Assembly (NCBI GenBank): GCA_964428835.1
Contig: CAYRZQ010000007.1
Location: 38,783-102,782, forward strand
Length of the DNA stretch: 64,000 bases
Direction: 5' to 3'
DNA from: JAIXWP01 sp964428835
Lineage (GTDB): Bacteria; Bacteroidota; Bacteroidia; Flavobacteriales_D; Sanyastnellaceae
The notes below the pieces were generated by a model. That model was not told where the DNA came from, ran no database searches, and saw only the letters and a list, made by a program, of their open reading frames with translations. Shown piece after piece: positions 1 through 8,638 of this stretch (position 1 is the first letter of the stretch; the number at the start of each line of letters is the position of its first letter). The position numbers and the translations under genes were made by a program.

Positions 1-1
1 C

Positions 2-253
2 TGGCTTTTTGCATTCTTCATGATTACGGATCCTATGACAACTCCTGATAATAAAAAAGCCCGAATCATCTGGACTATTCTCGTTGCGAGCGTATCCTTT
101 TACCTCACCAATTTTCATTTTATAAATTCTTCTGTGCAATGGGTATTATTCTTCGCTACACCATTGACACCTATAATAGACCGCTTTACCAGAACGGAAA
201 GATTTCAATGGAACACTTCTCAATTATTTATTCACTCAAAAAAATTTCTCAGT
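2..253 (+). other. RnfD/NqrB-like coding segment without its own stop codon
   Basis: This segment is in the same frame as the DUF2330 domain and runs off the left edge. Its TDP motif and hydrophobic helix followed by a PxID motif are seen directly. The family assignment is from memory of RsxD/RnfD C-termini. If translation restarts at 254, this is the 3' end of a separate gene that has lost its stop. Confidence 0.6.
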
Positions 254-1690
254 ATGAAAACAATGGTTAAAATTATAATTCTAGGTTTAATAGTACTACA
301 AACTGAACAATCATTTGGCTTTTGTGGATTCTACGTTGCAAAAGCAGACGCTGCTCTATTCAATAATAAAAGTGAAGTTATCTTAGTACGAGACGGCAAA
401 AGAACTGTTATTACAATGAGTAATGACTTCAACGGCGACTTTAAAAATTTCGCAATGGTTGTTCCTGTTCCTGTGGTGCTGCAGCGTGAGCAAATAAAAG
501 TCGCGACACGAGATGTATTTGACTATCTAGATGCATATTCAGCACCTCGTCTTGTTGAATACTATGACAATAACCCTTGTTGGCAAGAAGAATATTTAAC
601 CGAAGATTTAGGCTTTACCATGTCAAGAGCTCCCATGTCAGTGGACCTAAAAGAAGAAACCGTAAAATCGAATAAATATGTAAAGATTGAGGCTCGATAT
701 CAGGTGGGAGAATATGATATTTTACTTCTTTCCGCTACACAAAGTACTGGACTCCGAGATTGGCTGATTGCGAATGGTTATAAAATCCCAGCAACAGCAG
801 ATGAAGTTTTAGAACCGTACATTAAAAGTAAAATGAAATTTTTTGTGGCTAAGGTCAATCTAAAGGAAGCTCAAAAAAACAAATTCGAATACCTCAGCCC
901 TATTCAAATAACCTTTGAACATGAAAAATTCATGCTGCCTATTCGCTTGGGAATGGCGAATAGCCAAGGAAGTCAAGACATGATTGTGTATGCATTTACT
1001 AAAACCGGACGCATAGAATGTACCAACTACAGAACCATCAAAATGCCTACAGACCGAAATATCCCACTTTATGTAAAAGAAGAGTTTGGAAATTTCTACA
1101 AAAGTCTATTTCAAAAAACTTGGAAAAATGAAAATAGAAACGGTGTCTTCCTTGAATACGCATGGGATGTAACTCCCAATTGGGGAATGAAATGTGATCC
1201 ATGTGTTGGTCCACCACCATTAAATCAAGAGTTTGCTGATGCCGGCGTTTGGTGGGCTAATAATCAGAGTGGGGAGCGTACTTTCTTTACAAGACTTCAC
1301 GTGCGCTATGAGAAATCAAAATTCCCATCAGACCTAAATTTTCAAGTCACGCCCAACAACGAGCACTATCAAGCGAGATATGTTCTTACAAACCCAGCAA
1401 CTGGTGAGTTTGATTGTGAAGAAGGTCAGGTGTATATCGAAAATTTACTTGAAAGAAGAAAACTGGAGGTTGATGAATACATTGCACTGACTGGAAAGAT
1501 CAATCCAAAAAACAACTCATACATCAACGAGTATTTGAAGTACAAAAAACCTGGGGCGAAAAAAAATAACACCAGCACTCCCTTCATTAAAAAGTTTGAC
1601 ATTCCTTGGAGAAAAATACTCTTCGTTGCCTTTATGCTAACATTAACCTCAACTATAATCTATAGAAGATTCAAATTATCAGCACTATAA
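2..1690 (+). CDS. RnfD/NqrB-like C-terminus read in-frame into a DUF2330 protein (5' partial)
   Basis: The frame is open from base 2 to the stop at 1690. Residues 1-66 look like the end of an RnfD/NqrB-family membrane subunit: a FFMITDP motif, a long hydrophobic helix and a PLTPIIDRFTR tail match the conserved TDPVTSP...PLIDYYTR end of that family. From the ATG at 254 a signal-like segment (KIIILGLIVL) leads into a DUF2330 domain, seen in the FCGFYVAKADA start, VVPVPV core and CDPCVGPPP cysteine motif. A last hydrophobic helix ends the protein, so the DUF2330 part is probably periplasmic and anchored. No stop codon separates the two parts. It could be one fused protein, or two genes with an independent start at 254. 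The DUF2330 function is unknown. A strong hairpin terminator follows. Confidence 0.75.
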   Translation, partial: WLFAFFMITDPMTTPDNKKARIIWTILVASVSFYLTNFHFINSSVQWVLFFATPLTPIIDRFTRTERFQWNTSQLFIHSKKFLSMKTMVKIIILGLIVLQTEQSFGFCGFYVAKADAALFNNKSEVILVRDGKRTVITMSNDFNGDFKNFAMVVPVPVVLQREQIKVATRDVFDYLDAYSAPRLVEYYDNNPCWQEEYLTEDLGFTMSRAPMSVDLKEETVKSNKYVKIEARYQVGEYDILLLSATQSTGLRDWLIANGYKIPATADEVLEPYIKSKMKFFVAKVNLKEAQKNKFEYLSPIQITFEHEKFMLPIRLGMANSQGSQDMIVYAFTKTGRIECTNYRTIKMPTDRNIPLYVKEEFGNFYKSLFQKTWKNENRNGVFLEYAWDVTPNWGMKCDPCVGPPPLNQEFADAGVWWANNQSGERTFFTRLHVRYEKSKFPSDLNFQVTPNNEHYQARYVLTNPATGEFDCEEGQVYIENLLERRKLEVDEYIALTGKINPKNNSYINEYLKYKKPGAKKNNTSTPFIKKFDIPWRKILFVAFMLTLTSTIIYRRFKLSAL

Positions 1691-1733
1691 AAAAAAGGCC
1701 CCCGATGATTCGGGGGCCAAAAAAAAAAAAAAA
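1691..1733 (+). terminator. Rho-independent terminator after the DUF2330 gene
   Basis: A perfect 9-bp GC-rich stem (GGCCCCCGA / TCGGGGGCC, 1697-1705 and 1710-1718) with a TGAT loop has A-runs on both sides. On the minus strand the left A-run becomes a T-run, so it can serve the convergent gene ending at 1741 as well. On the plus strand the hairpin is followed by As, so the best direction is for the minus-strand gene, or as a two-way barrier. Confidence 0.75.
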
Positions 1734-1740
1734 TAGAAAA

Positions 1741-4700
1741 TTATTCTTTGATAAACATGTAATTTCTCAATGAATCATTACACTTGACTTGAAGCAGGTA
1801 CGCACCAGCATTCAATTCATTACCAAGAATAAACATATAATTCACTTTGCCAGTAAGACTTACTAAATCTTGAAATACTACGCGTCCTTGTGTGTCTAGG
1901 ATTGAGAGCTCGGTGGCAATATCCTCTCCCAAGTCACAAGACAAGGTGATATGATCACTTGCTGGGTTGGGAAAGACTCTATCAGAATCTCCTGCTAATT
2001 GAAGAATTTTATAGTTTGCTTGACCGCCACAAGTGACGTAGCTTACATAATTTGGATCATGGATGGTAGCGCCGAAATAAAAATCACTCGACTCAGTCTC
2101 CGTAATCTCAAAATCTTCTGACATTGAAATTTCGTAGCTGATTGAATCCGGTGGCACGCCGCTCGCGTATTGATTACTTATTAAGATAAATCGCATGGCT
2201 TCTTGCTTCCAATTATTAAGATTCTCTTGCTCTAGAGAGTCAAGACTGCATGTGTTCAGATTTACAAATACCTCAAGCGCGATTTCAGGCTTGCCAATGG
2301 TCAAGAACAGCTGCCCCTTCAATAATTCCAACTCAAATTGCTGGCGGTAAGTGCCTGATGTGAGCATGGTATCTGTATAAGCATTGAGAACATCAACATA
2401 GCGTTGAACAGGTAACTCAAATGTTTCTTGATTTGAATTTTGATCCAATTCACCAGATATGAAAAGCCCTTCCACTGCGTTCTTCATCATATTTACACCC
2501 CAAAAAGCCAGCTCTCTGGTATAACTATCATCTCTATTCAAATCACTCAACAAAATCTCATAGAACAAACCAAGCGCTTCAAGATCATTTCCTGTTGAAT
2601 CGTAAAACTCAAGGTAACCTGCAGCATGTGTGAGGGCGCTGTCCAAACAAACTCCTTGATAAGAATATGTATCAACGGTTTCGCAGTCATTACCACTCTT
2701 TTGAAGGCCTTCCAAATCGACTGTTGCCACTGAAATTCCGTCCATAGCTTGCTTTGCATTCTTTCTCGCAGGAGGTCGCACTACTGGCTTCTCTGATGGA
2801 CATCTATTATCAACTGCGGGACTTGAATCATGAAATCTTATAATGTACCCTTCATATTCCGCAGAACCAGTATAGCAGGTTATACCTGATCCTTCAACAT
2901 AGCCTTCCCCTGTATAATAACCATCGGGAAGATTCCAAATATTTCCAGTAGCTGAAACATCTAAAACATCGCCCTCAAAAGGAATGATACTCGTCGTATA
3001 GATATTGCAAGAAAGATAAGGTTCAAATGAATTGAATCCTTTTTCTAAGTTGTATGTGAGCATGTTCTGAGCCTCAATATTCACCGCATTATCGACAAAA
3101 TTGTTGTAGCCTCCACTTCGCTCGGAACTCAAATTTAAAACGGCAGTTTCAACCCCAATTCCTACAAGATTATCTTTAAACTCTGTGCATCTTGCGGATA
3201 AAGTTCCTCCAGCCTTGGCAATACCGTAAGAATATTTTTCAAAACTGCAATTCGAAACCAACACTTCTACAATACTTACATCACTCACAGCAAAGCCCGT
3301 GTAATCCATTTCTTCATGGTCAAAAACGGATTGAGTCACCGAACTTATATTATCCAATTTTCTTGAATCAATGCCGCATCTTATGAATTTCGAACGCGTT
3401 ACTTTGTAGGATCCACCATCGAGAGCCAGAGAAGATCTATGGTCAAGAAACTCACTTGAGTTAATACCGACATTGCTTCCAACTCCCTTTATTCCAACAC
3501 CATCAAAAACAGAGTATGCAACATTGGTCGGATTGTACCAGCACTCAATATCGCCACCATATTGATTAGCGCTGTTATCATAAGACCTCGTCTTATTCAT
3601 ATCCAGCCTTGCACCACACCAGAGTCTTCCGTTGTCTGTCAAGTCCACTGCGCAATCCGTTATTATTACCGAACCTCTCCAAGCAGGAATCCATAAGTCC
3701 GAGCCACTATTAACTTGAATCATCGGATTGTTTACAGAATTACCTTTGAACCGAAGAGTTGAGTTATCTTCTAGCATGAAGTCATGCGTTCCAGCACCTC
3801 TTACTACAACTTGACCATGTTGACTTCCTTGTGCTGCGCAGAAAAGTAAATCACTATTCGCATTGATATTTACCTGGGTATTGAAAATCTCGAATTTCGA
3901 ATTCGCACCATTTAATTCTACTCGAGCATTATTGGTGTTTACATGTAGAGCCTCGCTATTCGAATTTGTGTTCACATTATATTCCGGACGTAGTTTAAAA
4001 AAACTTTGATTGAGCTTAATAGTAGAACCTGTAAGATTGAGAACACTTTCATTAAAAATCACAACTTCTTGCTCATTAAAATCAAGCGTTGAGTGATGTA
4101 TATTCCAATTCGTTTTTTGTGATCTGCATTCACCTTCACTAAATTTTAGTGTTGAATTATCAATATCCAAAGAAACAGATTCATTAAAGTTAAAATAGCC
4201 TGGAGTAATGTCAATTTGAGATGAGCTTGATACAATGTGAGCCCCGTTTGATGCAATCACATGAACATCTCCTGTTCCGAGATTCTGTACTATTCCATTG
4301 TAAATCTCAAATCTACTTTGCGACCCTTGCATCGAAATACCGCAGCCAGAACAACTCTGATTAAACTCTATTTCACCGCCATTTACAACCAAAGAGCCAC
4401 CATCTTCTATAATAACCTTGAGTCGAATGTATGGAATAAACTTCGCTCCATCTTGAATTTCGAGTTTCGCTCCGTTCTTAATTCTAATCCATGTTTCATT
4501 ATCCTCCAATGCGTCTTCTAATGGATAAAGCCCTGCTATAAACTCGGAACCGTCTTCCATGATTACAGAGCTATTGGAATTGATAATCATCTCATATCCT
4601 GCATAAAGCTTGAGCTTTGAACCACTTTGCAATAACAATTCTGTTGTTGTTCCCTGAGGACTGCAAATTACCATATCATTCTTAACATCTATAACTCCCG

Positions 4701-6690
4701 CCCCGAACAGATTCAAATCATGAGATAGATAAGCTGGTGCGCTTATTGAAAATTCATCATAATTCTGAAACTTGGGTTCAACAGAAATGGGCAAATTCAG
4801 TGAGGCTGTTTCCGTAAACTCCTCTAAACATTTACATCCATTATCGCTATAGTAAGAAGGAAGTTCCTCACCCCAAATACAATGATAGAGATTGTGATAA
4901 ACTAAGTAATCGATGCCGGAAAACTCTCCTCTAAAACTTCTATCAGGAATCCCCAACTCTGCATCTGATGGGTGAAAAAGTCTATTTGCAGCTCTCCAAC
5001 CCTGTGTTGTGTTTGGTGTAGGCAAAGTCGAAGTATGTGGATCATCCCACGGACCTTCGCAGGGCGCTGTGTTTAAATAAAGATTCTCGATACTTAACTT
5101 CGACAAGCCTGGCAATGGATATGAATCTGCATGAAGCACACTTCGTAACAAACCTATCCAGTGCATTCCACTTTCATTAGCAATCCATTGAAAGTACTCT
5201 GGTTCCCAAACATTCGCTAATGAAGCCAGTTCACAAAACATGTGAACATTGTCGTCGTTGATTCGCGCAGTTATTTGTTCAGAATTGGGTAGATCAGAAA
5301 TACATAGTGTCCCATAACTATTATCACCATTTAAATGCAAGATCGTTAATGGCCCCCACGCGCTAATATTATCCAATACCAGATGGTCTAGCACTAGCGA
5401 CCGCCAGTTGATATTATCACAGAAAACGCCTTCAACATCAAAGTTTAGGCTCTCTACCAAATTAAAGAAGCTCGAATTAAAATCAAAACAAGGCTCTCCA
5501 CCTACAGATAAATCTACCCATTGATTTTGTATTTCCTCGTAAAAATAATAGAGCGCTGCATACTCAATGGTAGCCACAGTCACAGGCTCTTTATTTGCCA
5601 AACGATCTACACAAAGATCATAGATATTATCATGACAATTCATGCCCAGCGCCAATCCAGGAAAATCCATATCATCAATTATATCTATGATTTTCGAAGG
5701 ATGTAATTGAAGAGCTAATTTCATATTATGTACCGTATTCGCTTGAACCTTGCCCACCCAAAGTGGATGACCAAATTCATAAGCAATATTTACTATAAAC
5801 GGCGCAGCAAATGTTAACTCATAACCCGCAGGACGAAATATATCATCTGGATGATAAATATTAAATTTATAGCAATTGTTTCCACAACCAGATACAGGTT
5901 CAATTACGTAATCAATAATCTTCCAAGCAAGTGTTCTCGCTTCAAGCTTGAAATTCATTTCAGGGTAGTCAGAACTCGGTTGATAAACTTCGTCTCCAAC
6001 CAATTTATAAACCGCCATTAATCCAGTAAACATGGTGGTTATCTGATCCAAGCTCATGACGTTCCCACCATTATTTGGATTCGGCTGACCAGCATTAGGA
6101 CCCCACATTTGGATAGGAAAAGCATCAGAATGAGTCAAAATAAAATCCGTATTACGACCAAAGACCTCACTGTAGTCTCCATCATAATTTTCATGGTAAC
6201 CATAACCTACATCATCTCTGCTGTGGATTCCATTATTCACAAGCTCTGCCGAAGCAAGGGTAACAGTATTAAAATAAATTCCCAATCGATTTAGTGCGTT
6301 CAATGCAAAGTAGATCTCACTCTTTGTACTCTCCAGTTTGCGTTCTGCAGCTGTGTACTCTGCGCCATCCATCGTTGTATTGAGAACTTGCTGCAGAAGT
6401 TTGTACTCTGTCGCTAACATCAGTAAATAATGCCCATGATAGATGGTGGCGTCTTGATAATAAATACGACTTGGCGGCAAACCCTCGTCATTCAATGGTG
6501 CTCCATCATAAGCGAATCCAATGGAACGTGCAGACATCACTAAGCTGTTGCCATTAAACGCTCCGACTTTTACAAAATCTTTGACCAGTCTCTCTCGGTA
6601 CCTCCAATACTTTTGAAGGTTCTCCTCCACGCTTTGTGCACTTCCCGAAATCCACCCCACGCACAAAAGGGTCCATAAAATTCTTTTCAT
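1741..6690 (-). CDS. Giant T9SS type A surface protein with parallel beta-helix-like region
   Basis: About 1649 residues. The start at 6690 (MKRILWTLLCVGWISGSAQS) gives a clean signal peptide; an upstream in-frame ATG would add nine residues before it. The first ~430 residues are unrecognised. From roughly 660 to 1250 there are repeated short strands rich in N, S, G and D, such as NGGEIEFNQSCSGCGISMQG and SDLWIPAWRGSVIITDCAVD, which look like a right-handed parallel beta-helix. A helical, TPR-like region follows. The end (VFPNPASDHITLSCDL ... GAYLLQVKC) is a T9SS type A sorting domain, so the protein is exported through the outer membrane and probably attached to the surface. It may be an adhesin or a polysaccharide-binding protein; no catalytic motif is seen. 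It stands alone, with a hairpin downstream. Confidence 0.85.
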   Translation of the reverse strand: MKRILWTLLCVGWISGSAQSVEENLQKYWRYRERLVKDFVKVGAFNGNSLVMSARSIGFAYDGAPLNDEGLPPSRIYYQDATIYHGHYLLMLATEYKLLQQVLNTTMDGAEYTAAERKLESTKSEIYFALNALNRLGIYFNTVTLASAELVNNGIHSRDDVGYGYHENYDGDYSEVFGRNTDFILTHSDAFPIQMWGPNAGQPNPNNGGNVMSLDQITTMFTGLMAVYKLVGDEVYQPSSDYPEMNFKLEARTLAWKIIDYVIEPVSGCGNNCYKFNIYHPDDIFRPAGYELTFAAPFIVNIAYEFGHPLWVGKVQANTVHNMKLALQLHPSKIIDIIDDMDFPGLALGMNCHDNIYDLCVDRLANKEPVTVATIEYAALYYFYEEIQNQWVDLSVGGEPCFDFNSSFFNLVESLNFDVEGVFCDNINWRSLVLDHLVLDNISAWGPLTILHLNGDNSYGTLCISDLPNSEQITARINDDNVHMFCELASLANVWEPEYFQWIANESGMHWIGLLRSVLHADSYPLPGLSKLSIENLYLNTAPCEGPWDDPHTSTLPTPNTTQGWRAANRLFHPSDAELGIPDRSFRGEFSGIDYLVYHNLYHCIWGEELPSYYSDNGCKCLEEFTETASLNLPISVEPKFQNYDEFSISAPAYLSHDLNLFGAGVIDVKNDMVICSPQGTTTELLLQSGSKLKLYAGYEMIINSNSSVIMEDGSEFIAGLYPLEDALEDNETWIRIKNGAKLEIQDGAKFIPYIRLKVIIEDGGSLVVNGGEIEFNQSCSGCGISMQGSQSRFEIYNGIVQNLGTGDVHVIASNGAHIVSSSSQIDITPGYFNFNESVSLDIDNSTLKFSEGECRSQKTNWNIHHSTLDFNEQEVVIFNESVLNLTGSTIKLNQSFFKLRPEYNVNTNSNSEALHVNTNNARVELNGANSKFEIFNTQVNINANSDLLFCAAQGSQHGQVVVRGAGTHDFMLEDNSTLRFKGNSVNNPMIQVNSGSDLWIPAWRGSVIITDCAVDLTDNGRLWCGARLDMNKTRSYDNSANQYGGDIECWYNPTNVAYSVFDGVGIKGVGSNVGINSSEFLDHRSSLALDGGSYKVTRSKFIRCGIDSRKLDNISSVTQSVFDHEEMDYTGFAVSDVSIVEVLVSNCSFEKYSYGIAKAGGTLSARCTEFKDNLVGIGVETAVLNLSSERSGGYNNFVDNAVNIEAQNMLTYNLEKGFNSFEPYLSCNIYTTSIIPFEGDVLDVSATGNIWNLPDGYYTGEGYVEGSGITCYTGSAEYEGYIIRFHDSSPAVDNRCPSEKPVVRPPARKNAKQAMDGISVATVDLEGLQKSGNDCETVDTYSYQGVCLDSALTHAAGYLEFYDSTGNDLEALGLFYEILLSDLNRDDSYTRELAFWGVNMMKNAVEGLFISGELDQNSNQETFELPVQRYVDVLNAYTDTMLTSGTYRQQFELELLKGQLFLTIGKPEIALEVFVNLNTCSLDSLEQENLNNWKQEAMRFILISNQYASGVPPDSISYEISMSEDFEITETESSDFYFGATIHDPNYVSYVTCGGQANYKILQLAGDSDRVFPNPASDHITLSCDLGEDIATELSILDTQGRVVFQDLVSLTGKVNYMFILGNELNAGAYLLQVKCNDSLRNYMFIKE

Positions 6691-6759
6691 TTTAAAAGGT
6701 TTTAAGTTGAACAACATGCTATGATGCGTTCCCCTAAACCTTATGATAGTAGTAGTATC

Positions 6760-7452
6760 CTATTGCTGAACATTGTAATCGACGAGCATCCAAATCTCAT
6801 TTAGCTCAATATAATCAAATCGCACAAGACCAAGATTTTTCTTCCACCAAAACCTAGCTTCTGTCCATTCAGAACAAGGGTGATAGTGCATATGAACTCT
6901 TACCAAGTCAGTATACTTATTTCCCATAAACTCTAAACTGTCATTTGTACTTTCCACTACACTGAAATCTGGTTCTTCTCCAATAGGAATAAACGTAGGG
7001 AACTTTTGTCCTGCGAAATGAAAGTAGGGAAGCACCGTTTCCGCCCCATTCATGTCTCCAGACTCGGTACTTAACATTACAATTCCCTTACACCTGCAAT
7101 CCCCAGCTGCTCGGCATGGTCTCTCTGAGTCGGAGCTATAGCCCCATCCATACCCACCTTCCATTCCAGAGGTACGTAGTTTATTGGTAAAACCTGGCTT
7201 TCCCCATCGATCAATGAAGTAATACGCCTGATCAACAAACATTCTTTTGCTCCTTCCAGAAACCAGGTCACGATAGACCCAATAAGAACCTTGCTTGAAA
7301 AAAGCCCACTCCGCGAGACCCGCAAGTGACGTATCCATGCTACAGTAATCGATTTGAGCAGTTTGCTTTCCCTCCTTCTTACATGCAGATGGAATGAAAA
7401 AAACACTCGACAAAACAAGTGAAAATAATAGGATTGCTTTAGTGGTTTTCAT
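6760..7452 (-). CDS. Putative lipoprotein of unknown function
   Basis: A 230-residue protein with a lipoprotein signal: KTTK, a hydrophobic stretch and the lipobox IPSAC with Cys about residue 24, followed by KKEGK. The mature part has a WAFFKQGSYWVYRD motif near residues 50-63, seen in Bacteroidota lipoproteins that begin with 'the text is in a form W.Y'. It contains several cysteines (CRAAGDCRCKG) that could form disulfides. No enzyme motif is recognised. It lies 70 bases upstream of the giant surface protein in the same direction and could be cotranscribed with it, although no promoter was located for either gene. Confidence 0.75.
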   Translation of the reverse strand: MKTTKAILLFSLVLSSVFFIPSACKKEGKQTAQIDYCSMDTSLAGLAEWAFFKQGSYWVYRDLVSGRSKRMFVDQAYYFIDRWGKPGFTNKLRTSGMEGGYGWGYSSDSERPCRAAGDCRCKGIVMLSTESGDMNGAETVLPYFHFAGQKFPTFIPIGEEPDFSVVESTNDSLEFMGNKYTDLVRVHMHYHPCSEWTEARFWWKKNLGLVRFDYIELNEIWMLVDYNVQQ

Positions 7453-7542
7453 AGTAGTGATTTGTGTGACAAAGTAAAACTACTGTAACCAGATTTAATA
7501 AATATATCTTATTCGACTTATTCGAATAAAATATGCAAAAAA

Positions 7543-7569
7543 AAGCCCCCATCCTTCGGATGGGGGCTT
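7543..7569 (-). terminator. Terminator after the SPFH gene
   Basis: An 11-bp perfect stem (AAGCCCCCATC / GATGGGGGCTT) is closed by a C(TTCG)G-type tetraloop, with a run of eight As on the plus-strand left side that reads as Ts for minus-strand transcription. It lies 31 bases past the stop of the SPFH gene. Confidence 0.85.
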
Positions 7570-7599
7570 CTCCTTTTACTCTATCTAATAAAAATGAAA

Positions 7600-8541
7600 C
7601 TATTTCTTATCCGCATCCATCAGCTTATTCATGCCCATCATTTGCTTCAAAGTCTGCTGCATACCTTCAGGGCTGCCATCCAAGAAAATGATATTCCCTT
7701 CGCCATATTCCGCAAAGTTTTTAATTGCCTCGGTCCACATTGAGAACATGATCACCGATGTATCCAAGTTTGCTTGTTGCATTTCCCTTGCCGCATTATT
7801 CATACCGCGCGCTACTTCTTCTCTAAACAAAGCAACACCCTGTCCACGGAGTTGTGCCGCTTCCCTTTCTGCTTCTGCAGCAATCTTAATGGCGTTACCC
7901 TCTGCCTCAGCAGCCTTTGTTTTGGTAATCAACAATGCCTGTCCTTCGTTTTCTGCAGCAGCTTTCAAATTGTGCGATGCCACTACCTGACTCATAGAGC
8001 GCATGATGGCTTCGTCAAACGTGATATCATTGATCTGTAAATCCAACAAATGATAACCCCACTCTTCCAAATGAACGTCAATTTGTTCCTTTACATGCTC
8101 CACAATTTCTCGTCTCAAAGTCAATACCTCTGCCTGCTTTTTTGTTGCCACAAAAGATCGAATAGAACCTTCAATAGTTCTAATAAGCGCTTGCATCAAA
8201 TTCTTTTCATCGATAAATTTAAATGCGACCTTTTTTATAGTTTCCTCCTCTGAATCCATCACAGCGAAGAGTAACATCGACTTAAAATAAACATTTGCTT
8301 GGTCAATTGTTACTGCCTGAAACTCTAATTCTACAGATCTGTTCTGAGTTGAAACTCTTTTAAATACAACTTCTATAAACGGAATGGTGAGATTCAAACC
8401 AGGATTTAGAATTCTTCTATACTTGCCGAAGATTGTAACAACTCCAACAGTTCCCTGCTGCACCGTCCTAAACGATTTAAAAAGTAGGAAGCCAATAATA
8501 ATTACGATAATTAAATTACCTGAAATGTATTCGTCTAACAT
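7600..8541 (-). CDS. SPFH/band 7 (stomatin/prohibitin-like) membrane protein
   Basis: About 313 residues. One N-terminal membrane helix (residues ~8-22) is followed by the band 7 signature QQGTVGVVTIFGKYRRILNPG and a NRSVELEFQAVTIDQANVYF strand region. A long Ala/Glu/Lys-rich helix (about residues 185-250) is likely a coiled coil for oligomerisation. Proteins of this family form membrane-associated ring or cage complexes and often modulate proteases or organise membrane domains. The start at 8541 was chosen because it places the helix at the N-terminus; a 47-residue upstream extension reads into the GAPDH terminator and is not credible. It stands alone between two hairpin terminators, with GAPDH upstream. 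Confidence 0.9.
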   Translation of the reverse strand: MLDEYISGNLIIVIIIGFLLFKSFRTVQQGTVGVVTIFGKYRRILNPGLNLTIPFIEVVFKRVSTQNRSVELEFQAVTIDQANVYFKSMLLFAVMDSEEETIKKVAFKFIDEKNLMQALIRTIEGSIRSFVATKKQAEVLTLRREIVEHVKEQIDVHLEEWGYHLLDLQINDITFDEAIMRSMSQVVASHNLKAAAENEGQALLITKTKAAEAEGNAIKIAAEAEREAAQLRGQGVALFREEVARGMNNAAREMQQANLDTSVIMFSMWTEAIKNFAEYGEGNIIFLDGSPEGMQQTLKQMMGMNKLMDADKK

Positions 8542-8587
8542 AGTATTAAAATTTTCCGTGAAGATATACGAAAATCGACAATAAAAA

Positions 8588-8613
8588 AAGCCTTTCCTTG
8601 AATGGAAAGGCTT
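8588..8613 (-). terminator. Terminator after GAPDH
   Basis: A 10-bp perfect stem (AAGCCTTTCC / GGAAAGGCTT) with a TTGAAT loop; the adjoining A-run at 8583-8589 gives a T-tract on the minus strand. It is 25 bases past the GAPDH stop. Confidence 0.85.
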
Positions 8614-8638
8614 TAATGTAAGCGGTGTAATTAAGTGA

